Below, one piece after another: positions 48,484 to 56,828 of a stretch of 64,000 nt of DNA. Numbering within the stretch: position 1 is the stretch's first letter; every line of letters begins with the position of its first letter. The notes beneath the pieces were generated by a model. That model did not search any database, had not been told where the DNA came from, and was given only the letters and a program-made list of their open reading frames with translations. Origin of the DNA: Burkholderiales bacterium (GTDB taxonomy: Bacteria > Pseudomonadota > Gammaproteobacteria > Burkholderiales > Burkholderiaceae_C). Where the stretch lies: contig JACPOI010000020.1 in assembly GCA_016185015.1 (NCBI GenBank), positions 186,001-250,000 on the forward strand, written 5' to 3'. Both the position numbers and the translations under genes were made by a program.

Positions 48484-50876
48484 CACGCAGCCCCCACGAT
48501 CTTGTGCAGCAGACCGTCGGTCTGTTCTTCCAGCTTCAGAATGTCGGCACGAATCTGCTCCAGCGTGCGTAGCGGGGTCGGCTTGTAAAAGTAGCGGGCG
48601 AACGAGATCTCGTAGCCGATCTTGGTGGCGTCCATCGCGATCCAGGCATCCGGCGCGTGGGGCAGCACCTCGCGGGCGAAGAAGGCTTCAATGCCACCGG
48701 CTTCCTTGAGCGGCACCTGCTCGGTGTCTCTCAGGTCGGTGTCGGCCTCGTACTCGACCATGAAGCGATCCTTGCCCACGGTCTCCAGGTAGGCACCGTC
48801 GTAGCCAGGTTCGAAATGGTCGCCCGCCTTGAGCTTGCTGCGCTTGGCAATGACTGGCGGGGCCGACTCGTCGCGCCAACTCACCGCCTTGTAAATGGCC
48901 TTCTTTTCGGGCGCGCCCAGCTTCTTGCCGTGCGCCTTCATCGTGGCGTCGAAGCGGCTGCGGAACTCGTTGTGGTCGTCGAAAACGCCTTCGCCCAGTT
49001 CCTGCTGCGCCAGCTTGGCCGTTTCCAGCAGCATCTTGTCACGCAGCCACGTCGCCGGGTCGAGCAGCTTCTTGCGCCGCTTCTCCGGCACGACCTTCTT
49101 GGTGGGCTTGGCATCTTCGTCGTCCGAATCGTCGTCGGCGTCCTCGTCGCCGTCGTCACCTTTCAGCCACGCTTCCATTTCGGGCTTGAGCTTGGCGAAT
49201 TCGGTGTACAGCTTGTCGCCGTGCTTGGCGTACATCTCGCTGCGCAGCGCCTCGTCACCGGTGGCAAAGCGCAGGCTCTCGATGGCGCTGCGCTTGAGTT
49301 GGCTCTTGAGGCGCAGCGGGCGTTCGACCGTGATCTTCCAGTAGCCGAAGTCGGCGTTGTCGAACCACTTGCATTCGGGCACTGCCTTCGCGGCGTTCGC
49401 GTCTGCGGGCGGTTGGTCGAGGTAGTGCTTGAGGATGCGGTCAATGTCCGCTTCCGCCAGCTCGCAGTTTTTCTTGCCGAGGTTGCGCCGCATCGGCTGG
49501 AACCACTGCGAGGCGTCAATCAGTTGCACCTTGCCCTTGCGATGCGCGGCCTTCTTGTTGGCCAGCACCCAGATGTAAGTGGCGATGCCGGTGTTGTAGA
49601 AGATGTTGAGAGGCAGGGCGATGATGGCTTCGAGCCAGTCGTTCTCCAGCACCCAGCGGCGGATGTTGCTCTCACCCTGGCCCGCGTCGCCGGTAAAAAG
49701 TGCCGAGCCGTTATGCACCAGCGCGATGCGGCTGCCCAGCGGCGTGTTGTGCTTCATCTTCTGAAGCTTGTTCACCAGGAACATCAGCTGCCCGTCGCTG
49801 GAGCGAGTGATGAGCTTGAACTCGGCATCGCCGCCGTGGTTGACGATAAAGCGCGGGTCGTTGAACTCCTTCTTGCCGCCCATCCGGTCGAGGTCGGTCT
49901 TCCAACTCTTACCGTAAGGCGGATTGGAGATCATGAAGTCGAACTCACGCGAGCGGAACTGATCGGCCGACAGCGTGGACTTATCCGCGCCGCCAACGAT
50001 GTTCTCTGCCTCGTCGCCTTCGCCCTTGAGCAGCAAGTCGGCCTTGCAGATGGCGTAGGTCTCGGGGTTGATTTCCTGCCCGAACAGGTGGATCGAGACT
50101 TCCTTGTTATGGCTTTCAGCTAGCTCCTTTAGCGCCTCTTCGGCAACGGTCAGCATGCCGCCCGTGCCGCAGCTGCCGTCATACAGCAGGTACGTACCGG
50201 ACTGGATCTTGTCAGCCACCGGAAGGAACAGCAACTTGGCCATTAGCTTGACCACATCACGCGGTGTGAAGTGTTCACCAGCCTCTTCGTTGTTTTCTTC
50301 ATTGAAGCGGCGGATCAACTCCTCGAATACCGTACCCATGCCGTGGTTGTCCAGGGCGGGCAGCTTGATGCGTCCGTCGGTGTCCTTGACCGGCAGCGGG
50401 GAGAGATTGACCTCGGGATCGAGGAAGTCATTGATCAGGTGACCGAGGATGTCAGCCTCGACCATCGTCTGGATTTGGTCTCGAAACTTGAACTTCGCCA
50501 GGATGTCCTGAACGTTCGGCGAAAAGCCATCCAGGTAATTTACGAAGTTGTCGCGTAGGCGCTGTCCTTGCCCGCTGGCAGTGAGCGTGGCGAGGGTGAA
50601 TTCCGACGTGTTATAGAACGCCTGTCCAGATGCCATCCGCAGAGCGCCGTCCTGCTCGGCTACCTTGTGCGTGTCGAGGAACTTCTTGCGCTCCAGCACC
50701 GCCTGCTTCGTCGACTCCAGCACAGCGTCGAGTCGTCGCAGCACGGTAAACGGGAGGATCACGTCACGGTACTTGCCGCGCACATACACGTCGCGCAGGC
50801 GGTCGTCGGCGATATTCCAGATGAAGTCAGCAACCCATTTCAGGTTGCTTTGATCTTGTTGTTTTATGGGTTTCAT
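48483..50876 (-). CDS. hsdM: Type I restriction-modification methyltransferase subunit M
   Basis: A 797-aa adenine-N6 methyltransferase. SAM-binding motif I is DGSCGTGGML (about 233-242), and the catalytic motif IV is NPPY (318-321). The N-terminal HsdM_N helical domain precedes them. Length is well above the usual 500-550 aa. The extra part includes a highly acidic then basic linker (about 572-601) and an additional C-terminal domain of about 190 residues, which probably contacts HsdS or HsdR. It follows the DUF262 gene by 11 nt. Confidence 0.95.
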   Translation of the reverse strand: MKPIKQQDQSNLKWVADFIWNIADDRLRDVYVRGKYRDVILPFTVLRRLDAVLESTKQAVLERKKFLDTHKVAEQDGALRMASGQAFYNTSEFTLATLTASGQGQRLRDNFVNYLDGFSPNVQDILAKFKFRDQIQTMVEADILGHLINDFLDPEVNLSPLPVKDTDGRIKLPALDNHGMGTVFEELIRRFNEENNEEAGEHFTPRDVVKLMAKLLFLPVADKIQSGTYLLYDGSCGTGGMLTVAEEALKELAESHNKEVSIHLFGQEINPETYAICKADLLLKGEGDEAENIVGGADKSTLSADQFRSREFDFMISNPPYGKSWKTDLDRMGGKKEFNDPRFIVNHGGDAEFKLITRSSDGQLMFLVNKLQKMKHNTPLGSRIALVHNGSALFTGDAGQGESNIRRWVLENDWLEAIIALPLNIFYNTGIATYIWVLANKKAAHRKGKVQLIDASQWFQPMRRNLGKKNCELAEADIDRILKHYLDQPPADANAAKAVPECKWFDNADFGYWKITVERPLRLKSQLKRSAIESLRFATGDEALRSEMYAKHGDKLYTEFAKLKPEMEAWLKGDDGDEDADDDSDDEDAKPTKKVVPEKRRKKLLDPATWLRDKMLLETAKLAQQELGEGVFDDHNEFRSRFDATMKAHGKKLGAPEKKAIYKAVSWRDESAPPVIAKRSKLKAGDHFEPGYDGAYLETVGKDRFMVEYEADTDLRDTEQVPLKEAGGIEAFFAREVLPHAPDAWIAMDATKIGYEISFARYFYKPTPLRTLEQIRADILKLEEQTDGLLHKIVGAA

Positions 50877-50887
50877 TAAGCCTACTC

Positions 50888-52654
50888 TTACGTAGCTGTT
50901 GTGGTGTCAGGCGCTTTGCTGACAGATTCGGTTGGCGGGACTTCAAGAGCCCAGTGCTTTTTGAGCACGCCGACGAGGCGGTTCTGCCGATCAATCAGCA
51001 TCGCCGGTGTCCATTTGTCTTCCGAGCGGACTTCCTGCGTCAGGACGAAGGGTGACGCGGTGCCCTTGCCCTTGAAGTACACATTCTTCTTCTTGGCGAA
51101 GTCGAAGTTGCTGGCGGAAGAGTTCTTGTTCCGGTCAAGTGGAACCAAGTTGGCCAAACGGTGTGTCCACGCTTGGCGCTCGTCCTCATCGGGGAACCAC
51201 TGAAGCCAGTCCGAGCCGTCGGGTGGTGTTTGCGGTAGCACGTGCTCCAACGACACGGCGTTCTGCAGTTGCACTCCCGGAGCCCGCACCAATGATTCAA
51301 GACGCAAGACCAGCGCCATCCGTGCCTTGGGCAGATCGTCGTAAACGTCTCCATCGAGTGCCGCGACGAACTTGCGCTTTTGCACATCTGTCAGAGCCAG
51401 CGTGGTGAGCTCGGCCTGCGCTCCCTTGAAGGTCTCCAGTTCGATTTCCTTGGTGAGCTCGGCGTAGGTTTCGATGCGCTCGTTGATGCCCACCTTCGTG
51501 ACCAGCAGGAAATAGGTCAGCCGTTCCAGTGATTCGAAGAACTCCGCGAGCAACTTGGGTTTTTGCCGGAAGCGCTTGAAATACACTAGTGCCGGGGGCA
51601 CCCAGTCCTTGAAGTCCACGCGGTTGAGCCAGGATAGGTGCTCGTTGATCGTTTCGGCATTTTCTGTGGCTTCGAAGTCGGCGTCGCGAACGAAGTCCCA
51701 CACCTCGGCGTAGGGCTTGATGACCTTGTCGATAAGGTCGATCGGTCGCTTCTCCCGGTATTCTGTGACGTGTTCTTGAAGCTCTTTGAGCAGCGTCGCC
51801 TTGGCCTTCTGCTTGGCATAGACAGTGCGCAGATGCGCCAACAGGTTGCCGAAATCTTCGCGCCCGAGGTTTTTCTCAATCTGGCTCCACGTCTTGGCGT
51901 AATCGCGACTCTTGGCCTCGCCCGCCGTGGTCCGGATCAGGCCCAGCACTTCGGCTTTGACGATGTCGATGGGCGCGAGGTCGAGCCCCCGGTTGTTGAG
52001 GACCGAGAAGATGCGGTATGCCGCTTCAAGATCCGGTGTGGAGATGACGACCAGCGAGCAATCGTTGGCAAGAAATTGCCACAGTGCTATCAGGTCCGCG
52101 GGTGGCAGAGCCTTTGCTTTGCCCAGCAGCAGCGTAGCGTTTTCGCGGTAGCGCAGGCGGCTGTCTTCTAGCTTGTCGGTGCTGGCAATTAGCAGCGCGA
52201 TGCCGCCAGGTTCCTGGATATTGCTGCGGAAGAAGTCGACATCTTCCTCGCGGGCTGTCAGGCGATAGCCGGTTGCCTTTCCAAGCATTTCGTCGCCTTC
52301 CTCATAGAGAAAGGGGGTCACGCTCTTGATACCCTTGTCGTAGCCTACTTCTTGCCAGATGTGCCTCAGTGCAGCCAGCAGAATAGTTAGGGTCGTCAGG
52401 CGTTGCTGACCATCAACCACGCGAGACTCTGGCTTTTTGTCTTCTTTGATGATGACAATACTGCCGAGGAAATACTGACTGCTCGCGCCAGAAGCGCGCG
52501 ATTCCTTCATGGCCGAGATCAGGTCGTCGAACAGTTCCTCCGCCTGCTCGGTCGTCCAGGCGTAGGGACGCTGGTAGTCTGGGACCTCGAACTGGTAACT
52601 GCCTTCGAAAATCTCCCTGATCAGCTTGTCGTGGGCTTCAAGTGTCTTGGCCAT
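50888..52654 (-). CDS. Fused DUF262-DUF1524 protein (GmrSD-like nuclease)
   Basis: A 588-aa protein. The N-terminal DUF262 (ParB/sulfiredoxin-like NTPase) has YQRPYAW and the hallmark VVDGQQRLTTL. The C-terminal DUF1524 carries an HNH-type nuclease: SLEHVLPQTP, then WTHRLANLVPLDRNKNSSASN. Fused GmrSD enzymes cut modified phage DNA (type IV restriction), and related proteins act with other defence modules. A strong AAGGGGGAAAAGGGA precedes the ATG. It is the second gene of the operon, right before hsdM. Confidence 0.9.
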   Translation of the reverse strand: MAKTLEAHDKLIREIFEGSYQFEVPDYQRPYAWTTEQAEELFDDLISAMKESRASGASSQYFLGSIVIIKEDKKPESRVVDGQQRLTTLTILLAALRHIWQEVGYDKGIKSVTPFLYEEGDEMLGKATGYRLTAREEDVDFFRSNIQEPGGIALLIASTDKLEDSRLRYRENATLLLGKAKALPPADLIALWQFLANDCSLVVISTPDLEAAYRIFSVLNNRGLDLAPIDIVKAEVLGLIRTTAGEAKSRDYAKTWSQIEKNLGREDFGNLLAHLRTVYAKQKAKATLLKELQEHVTEYREKRPIDLIDKVIKPYAEVWDFVRDADFEATENAETINEHLSWLNRVDFKDWVPPALVYFKRFRQKPKLLAEFFESLERLTYFLLVTKVGINERIETYAELTKEIELETFKGAQAELTTLALTDVQKRKFVAALDGDVYDDLPKARMALVLRLESLVRAPGVQLQNAVSLEHVLPQTPPDGSDWLQWFPDEDERQAWTHRLANLVPLDRNKNSSASNFDFAKKKNVYFKGKGTASPFVLTQEVRSEDKWTPAMLIDRQNRLVGVLKKHWALEVPPTESVSKAPDTTTAT

Positions 52655-52705
52655 TCCCTTTTCCCCCTTGATTTCGATTTTTTCTGTCTTGGTCGGTTTC
52701 GCTAA

Positions 52706-52921
52706 CTATTGTTTGGTTATTACCGACTCCCGTTCAATGAGAGCCGGTAGGTCAACCCCAAAGAAGTCGCACAACTTATCCAGTACATCCAGCTCGACTC
52801 GCTCAGCTGTTTCGTAATACAGCCGCGTTAGCGTCCCCCGGTTTATCCCGGTTTCCCGAGCTACATCACTGATCTTGAGCTTGCGCTCCCCTAGAAGTCG
52901 GGCAAAGTGGCATCGGATCAT
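52706..52921 (-). CDS. XRE-family transcriptional regulator
   Basis: A 71-aa one-domain DNA-binding protein. The helix-turn-helix reads KISDVARETGINRGTLTRLY, followed by LDKLCDFFGVDLPAL, as in Cro/CI-like regulators of the HTH_3/HTH_26 type. It is the first gene of the defence operon and lies next to two matching palindromes. A controller role like that of C proteins of restriction systems is inferred, not shown. The ATG at 52921 gives the family length. Confidence 0.88.
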   Translation of the reverse strand: MIRCHFARLLGERKLKISDVARETGINRGTLTRLYYETAERVELDVLDKLCDFFGVDLPALIERESVITKQ

Positions 52922-52940
52922 GGTGTTGAACTTAAAAAAT

Positions 52941-52957
52941 TGTTCTCCTGAAGATCA
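52941..52957. promoter_or_regulatory. Candidate XRE operator 1
   Basis: TGTTCT-N5-AGATCA, one mismatch from the perfect palindrome at 52992-53008. It lies 20 bp upstream of the XRE start codon. Confidence 0.55.
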
Positions 52958-52964
52958 AAATGGC

Positions 52965-52992
52965 TTGACATGGTTCAAAATGCACCCATAAT
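52965..52992 (+). promoter_or_regulatory. Sigma-70 promoter toward excisionase-integrase
   Basis: A perfect TTGACA (52965-52970), a 16-bp spacer and CATAAT (52987-52992). It fires rightward. The -35 sits between the two candidate operators, and operator 2 abuts the -10. Confidence 0.65.
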
Positions 52993-53008
52993 GATCTACA
53001 GGAGATCA
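52992..53008. promoter_or_regulatory. Candidate XRE operator 2
   Basis: TGATCT-N5-AGATCA, a perfect 6-bp palindrome with a 5-bp spacer, 51 bp centre to centre from operator 1, close to five turns of DNA. Its position at the promoter -10 suggests repression of the integrase side. Confidence 0.6.
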
Positions 53009-53072
53009 AAAATGATTGTGGTTAATCAGATTGCTCTCCTAGTGTAACCAGCTGAAGCAAGGAGAACCAGTA

Positions 53073-53333
53073 ATGCAAACCCCTACGTCTGTAGGCCAAA
53101 CCCAGACCTATCTGACAACCGACGAACTGTCCCATCGGATCAAATACGACAGCCGAACGATCCGGGATCGTCTCAAAGACAGCGTCCTGATCGAGGGACG
53201 GCACTACATTCGCCCCTTCGGCGGACGCAAGACGCTCTATATCTGGGAGGCCATTGAGCAGGACATGGCCAAGTACTCCCGCTTGGGCGGGCAGGCAATC
53301 CCGATGGCCAGTGGGGGTGCGCTTCATGCCTAG
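53073..53333 (+). CDS. Small excisionase-like DNA-binding protein
   Basis: An 86-aa protein. LTTDELSHRIKYDSRTIRDRL looks like a winged helix or MerR-type reading head found in Xis and AlpA-like proteins, followed by IEGRHYIRPFGGRKTLYIWEA. The strong AAGGAG lies 8 nt before the ATG. It overlaps the integrase start by 8 nt, as normal for xis-int pairs. Confidence 0.75.
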   Translation: MQTPTSVGQTQTYLTTDELSHRIKYDSRTIRDRLKDSVLIEGRHYIRPFGGRKTLYIWEAIEQDMAKYSRLGGQAIPMASGGALHA

Positions 53334-54762
53334 TATCCGCGTCCGTCCGGAAAGCGGGACGCTGTTTCTGGACTTCAAATTTCTAGGCCAACGCTTGAGG
53401 GAGCAGACGGCATTGCCGGATACCCCGGCCAACCGCAAGCGCCTGCAGAAGGTCCTCGACCGCATCGAAACCGAGATCGCCATCGGCGCTTTCGACTACG
53501 TCAAGACCTTCGGCAAGCCTCTGCCTGCGCCGAAGGATCAGGCCGCAACCGAGGGGCAAGAGGTGAAAGCAGCCAAGACCAGCACGCCCTTGTTCGAGGA
53601 CTTCGCCAACCAGTGGTACCAGGAAGCCGAGGTGACCTGGCGTCGCAGCTACAAGATTACCCAGCGTGGTGTGCTGGACAAGTACCTCATCTCTCACTTT
53701 GGAGAGAAAGAGATCGGCAGCATCACCAAGGCAGATATTCTGGAATTCCGGGCAACACTCGCCAAAGTCACCGCCCGCAAATCCGACGAAACTCTGTCCA
53801 ACCGTCGCATTAATGCGATCCTGAAACCGCTGCGCCAGATCCTCAACGAAGCAGCCGACCGGCACGAGTTTACTTCGGCCTTTCGCAACATCAAGCCGCT
53901 CAAGATGAAGCGCAGCGACGTCCAGCCTTTCACACTGGACGAGGTTGAACTTATTCTCAAGACAGCCCGAGCGGACTACCGGAACTACTTCACCGTGCGC
54001 TTCTTCACCGGTATGCGCACCGGCGAGGTCCATGGCTTGAAATGGAAGTACATCGATTTCGAACGGCGACTGATCCTGGTGCGGGAGTCCATCGTTCTGA
54101 AAGAAGACGATCAGCTCAAAACTGAGGACAGCATGCGCGACATCCACATGAGCCAGCTGGTCTACGACGCACTCAAAGCGCAGTACCAAGGGTCAAGGGA
54201 GTTTTCCGAGTACGTCTTTTGCAACCAGGCGGGACAGCCAATCGACAACCAGAACTTCCTGAATCGGATCTGGAATCCACTGCTGCGCCACCTGAAACTG
54301 CCGCACCGCCGGGCCTACCAAATGCGTCATACCGCGGCGACTCTATGGCTCGCGGCTGGCGAGGCTCCGGAATGGATCGCCCGGCAGCTTGGCCATACCA
54401 GCACTGAAATGCTGTTCCGGGTCTACAGCCGCTACGTGCCCAACCTAACGCGTCAGGATGGCTCGGCCATGGAACGTCTTCTGGCAAGCCGGCTCGGTGT
54501 GGGGATGACGCAGGCCGAGAAGCAGGATGTAGCAGACGTAGACAAGCAGCCCCCTGCTGCACGCCGCCACATCGCCAACGGTGCTCCTGCGATCCAAGCC
54601 ATCCCTCCCCAAACTTCAGCGCAGCCGGCAGCTGGGCCGCTCCAGACCAAGTCGTCGGTCGTGATCTCTCTGGCCTCGCGCCGCCGTGACGACCACGACC
54701 CCCAGCCGCCGCCGGGTTGGCCGCCGAGGCCGGTGAACCAATTCATCCAGCCGCAGGACTGA
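53326..54762 (+). CDS. int: Tyrosine recombinase/integrase
   Basis: A 478-aa site-specific recombinase. The N-terminal arm-binding region (DUF3596-like, with RPESGTLFLDFKF) is followed by a SAM-like core-binding domain. The catalytic domain has Arg in FTGMRTGEVHGL, YQMRHTAATLWL, GHTSTEMLFRVY and the nucleophile Tyr region (VYSRY). Box II reads Y-x-x-R rather than H-x-x-R, a variant common in phage-like integrases. A tail rich in Pro and Gln extends about 80 residues past the catalytic core. It likely mobilises the island at tRNA genes. Confidence 0.93.
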   Translation: MPSIRVRPESGTLFLDFKFLGQRLREQTALPDTPANRKRLQKVLDRIETEIAIGAFDYVKTFGKPLPAPKDQAATEGQEVKAAKTSTPLFEDFANQWYQEAEVTWRRSYKITQRGVLDKYLISHFGEKEIGSITKADILEFRATLAKVTARKSDETLSNRRINAILKPLRQILNEAADRHEFTSAFRNIKPLKMKRSDVQPFTLDEVELILKTARADYRNYFTVRFFTGMRTGEVHGLKWKYIDFERRLILVRESIVLKEDDQLKTEDSMRDIHMSQLVYDALKAQYQGSREFSEYVFCNQAGQPIDNQNFLNRIWNPLLRHLKLPHRRAYQMRHTAATLWLAAGEAPEWIARQLGHTSTEMLFRVYSRYVPNLTRQDGSAMERLLASRLGVGMTQAEKQDVADVDKQPPAARRHIANGAPAIQAIPPQTSAQPAAGPLQTKSSVVISLASRRRDDHDPQPPPGWPPRPVNQFIQPQD

Positions 54763-54881
54763 AACAAAAAAAGTCACTTTTGTAGCGTGTCGCCGCGACG
54801 GAGTCGTCAGAAGACTCTCCGCTGGGGATGCCTGCGACCGATCAAGACCCCTACACGGGTAGACAGAAACATAGGACAGAC
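54763..54881 (+). other. Intergenic region with GAGTC/GACTC hairpin
   Basis: GAGTC and GACTC (around 54802-54819) can form a stem of five pairs, with outer CGG/CCG support. It may end the integrase transcript. Confidence 0.35.
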
Positions 54882-55550
54882 ATGAACATCACGAAGAACT
54901 TCGAGACCAAGCAGCCCATCATCGACAGCCTGCTGAGCATTCCGGGTCTGCTGCGTGCCAGCGACCTGGAGCTCAAGCCGCGCCGGGAAGGGACACCAGA
55001 TGGCTCCGCCTATACGACCAAGGCGAAGGGAGGGATGGTTGTGCGCCGCCTGAGTGCCAATGACGATCTCTACCATGACACTCCCCAGAATCGGATCCAA
55101 CGGATTCAAAAGCTCATCCGAACCCCTGTGGCGTCAGCCGTGCTTGCCATGGCCCTGGAGAGTGAGGCGCTGAAGGCTTGCATAGCCAACCAACAGACCT
55201 CTCCTAGTCGCAGCTGGGCGACGATCATCCATGAGGCGACTCGTCGAGCTGTGACCGGCGCCCGAATCCCGGAGGCCGAGGCCGACCTGGTGAGGCTGGG
55301 AGTGGTCCTAGCCAGCATGCAGCAGCTCGTCCTCACCCACAACATTGGTGAGGACGAAGACTGGGTGTATCGCGAGAGCAAGGCGGCACGCGAGTACCTC
55401 ACCGAGCTGGACCCCGAAGCCGGACTGTGGCTGCAGCACGCACTGGGCCACGGGTTGTCGGAAGAGGATCTCACCGACAAGGCCAAACAACTGCAATCCC
55501 TGGTGCGGCAAGCCGGTCGAGTAGTAGCTTGCGAAGGCGACAGGCTGTGA
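54882..55550 (+). CDS. Hypothetical protein of the island
   Basis: A 222-aa soluble, mostly helical protein that I do not recognise. It starts MNITKNFETKQPIIDSLLSI, has PVASAVLAMALESEALK in the middle and an acidic HGLSEEDLTDKAKQLQ near the end. It is preceded by AGGA at good spacing. Its place after int and before a HAD-type protein is typical of integrative-element cargo. No function can be given. Confidence 0.7.
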   Translation: MNITKNFETKQPIIDSLLSIPGLLRASDLELKPRREGTPDGSAYTTKAKGGMVVRRLSANDDLYHDTPQNRIQRIQKLIRTPVASAVLAMALESEALKACIANQQTSPSRSWATIIHEATRRAVTGARIPEAEADLVRLGVVLASMQQLVLTHNIGEDEDWVYRESKAAREYLTELDPEAGLWLQHALGHGLSEEDLTDKAKQLQSLVRQAGRVVACEGDRL

Positions 55551-55630
55551 GCAGTACGACATAAATATGCGGGCGCCGGCACTTGACAGCGCAGGCTGAT
55601 CAGGTAGCCTGAATCAACGGACACCTAAAC

Positions 55631-56116
55631 ATGATTGAGCGCAAAGACAAGGGCATGGGACAGCCCATCATTTTTCTGGACTTCGACGGGGTGTTGCACC
55701 CTGAGTTCAGCCACCCGAGCAAGTACTTCAGCTGCCTGCCGCACTTTGAGGCGGTGGTCAGACGCGTGCCCGAGTGCGAGATCGTGATCGCCAGTACCTG
55801 GCGTCAGGGCCACCCATTGTCGGAATTATTGAAGCCATTCGCCTCCGACATTGCCGAACGGATCGTCGGAGTCACACCTGTAGCACAAGAGCTCGTGGAG
55901 ATTCCAGATTCACTGTTGGCTTATGAGCGCGAGGCGGAGTGCCACGCCTGGATGAGGGCAAATGAGCGGGGATACCTGCCGTGGATCGCAATAGATGACC
56001 GTGCATGGCTATACCGACCGTTCAGCCGGAACGTTTTTCTATTGGACGGCAGCAAAGGCATGCAGGCTACGGATATCGAGCCATTGGTGCTGCGCCTGTT
56101 GGAGTGCATTAAGTAG
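55631..56116 (+). CDS. Small HAD-like protein
   Basis: A 161-aa protein of the HAD fold. The nucleophile motif is FLDFDGVLHP, motif II is IASTWRQG and a late acidic pair is IDDRAW. A basic residue of motif III is not obvious. Such short HAD proteins often accompany integrases in Burkholderia and Pseudomonas elements. Phosphatase or nucleotidase activity is possible but not shown. An inner ATG at 55655 gives a shorter form. Confidence 0.8.
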   Translation: MIERKDKGMGQPIIFLDFDGVLHPEFSHPSKYFSCLPHFEAVVRRVPECEIVIASTWRQGHPLSELLKPFASDIAERIVGVTPVAQELVEIPDSLLAYEREAECHAWMRANERGYLPWIAIDDRAWLYRPFSRNVFLLDGSKGMQATDIEPLVLRLLECIK

Positions 56117-56149
56117 TCTGGGACGAAAGAGGGTGGGGGATGGACTGCT

Positions 56150-56170
56150 GCCGGTTCCGTGGAAACCGGC
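56150..56170 (+). terminator. Stem-loop after the HAD-like gene
   Basis: GCCGGTT (56150-56156) pairs with AACCGGC (56164-56170). The downstream tail is AT-rich but has no T run, so termination is uncertain. Confidence 0.45.
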
Positions 56171-56828
56171 TTAAGCTAATTTCAAGTCTTTAGACAACGA
56201 TCTCCCGCTCCCTACCCAGCGTAAAAGACATTGTTGCTTAGCGCGGGATCAAAAATCTGCCGTAAACTCCAACGAACAAAATGGGACGGCATGAAATGCC
56301 GAGCCCTTGAACTAAGGGAGGAGACTGTGGATGCATTGATTCCAGCGCTGACCGGTTGCGTTGCGGGCATCACCCAAGGCAAGAGCAGCCTTGCCGAGTG
56401 CCTTGGGCACAAGCCTGGGGCGACGACATTCTCCGGTGCGACGTTCCGGTCGGTTCCAAACAGTCCCATCCCGACTTCGTCATGCTCTACTGCTGCCGCA
56501 GAGCTGGACCTACTAGAGTCCAAGGACTGGCATCTGGCCGCCATCAAGCGAGGCACTCATCGGTATCGGGAATTTGCCCTGACGGACATATTAAGGCTAT
56601 CAAATCCGTCCCCCAAGTTTGCCGTCCTGCCATCCAGGTCGTCTCCCTCCTGGAGCGGGCTTCTCAGCCCATTTGATCTACTGGCGCTCACGCTGGCAAG
56701 CGGGCCTTTTCCCCAGGATATGGCGTGTTGGTCGCCCGCATCGCCCGCAGATTGTTCGAGTCAGCAGGCCTCGACTGGCACCACATCCCATGTGGTTCAA
56801 AGGTAAGCGAACTCAAAAGGATATTGAT
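56171..56828 (+). other. 658-bp stretch without a convincing gene
   Basis: Several open frames exist in all phases, but none reads like a protein family. Composition is mixed and may reflect a decayed gene. An overlapping pair of inverted repeats is present: CCCAAGGCA (56373-56381) with TGCCTTGGG (56399-56407), and GGCAAG with CTTGCC inside it. Such alternative hairpins could be an RNA or regulatory element for the downstream operon. The end includes AAAGG before the kinase-helicase start. Confidence 0.5.

Noticed and set aside
56231-56806. A 191-aa plus-strand frame before mkoA
   Set aside because: Low-complexity Ser/Pro/Leu mix, no start signal, no family pattern, and competing open frames in other phases.
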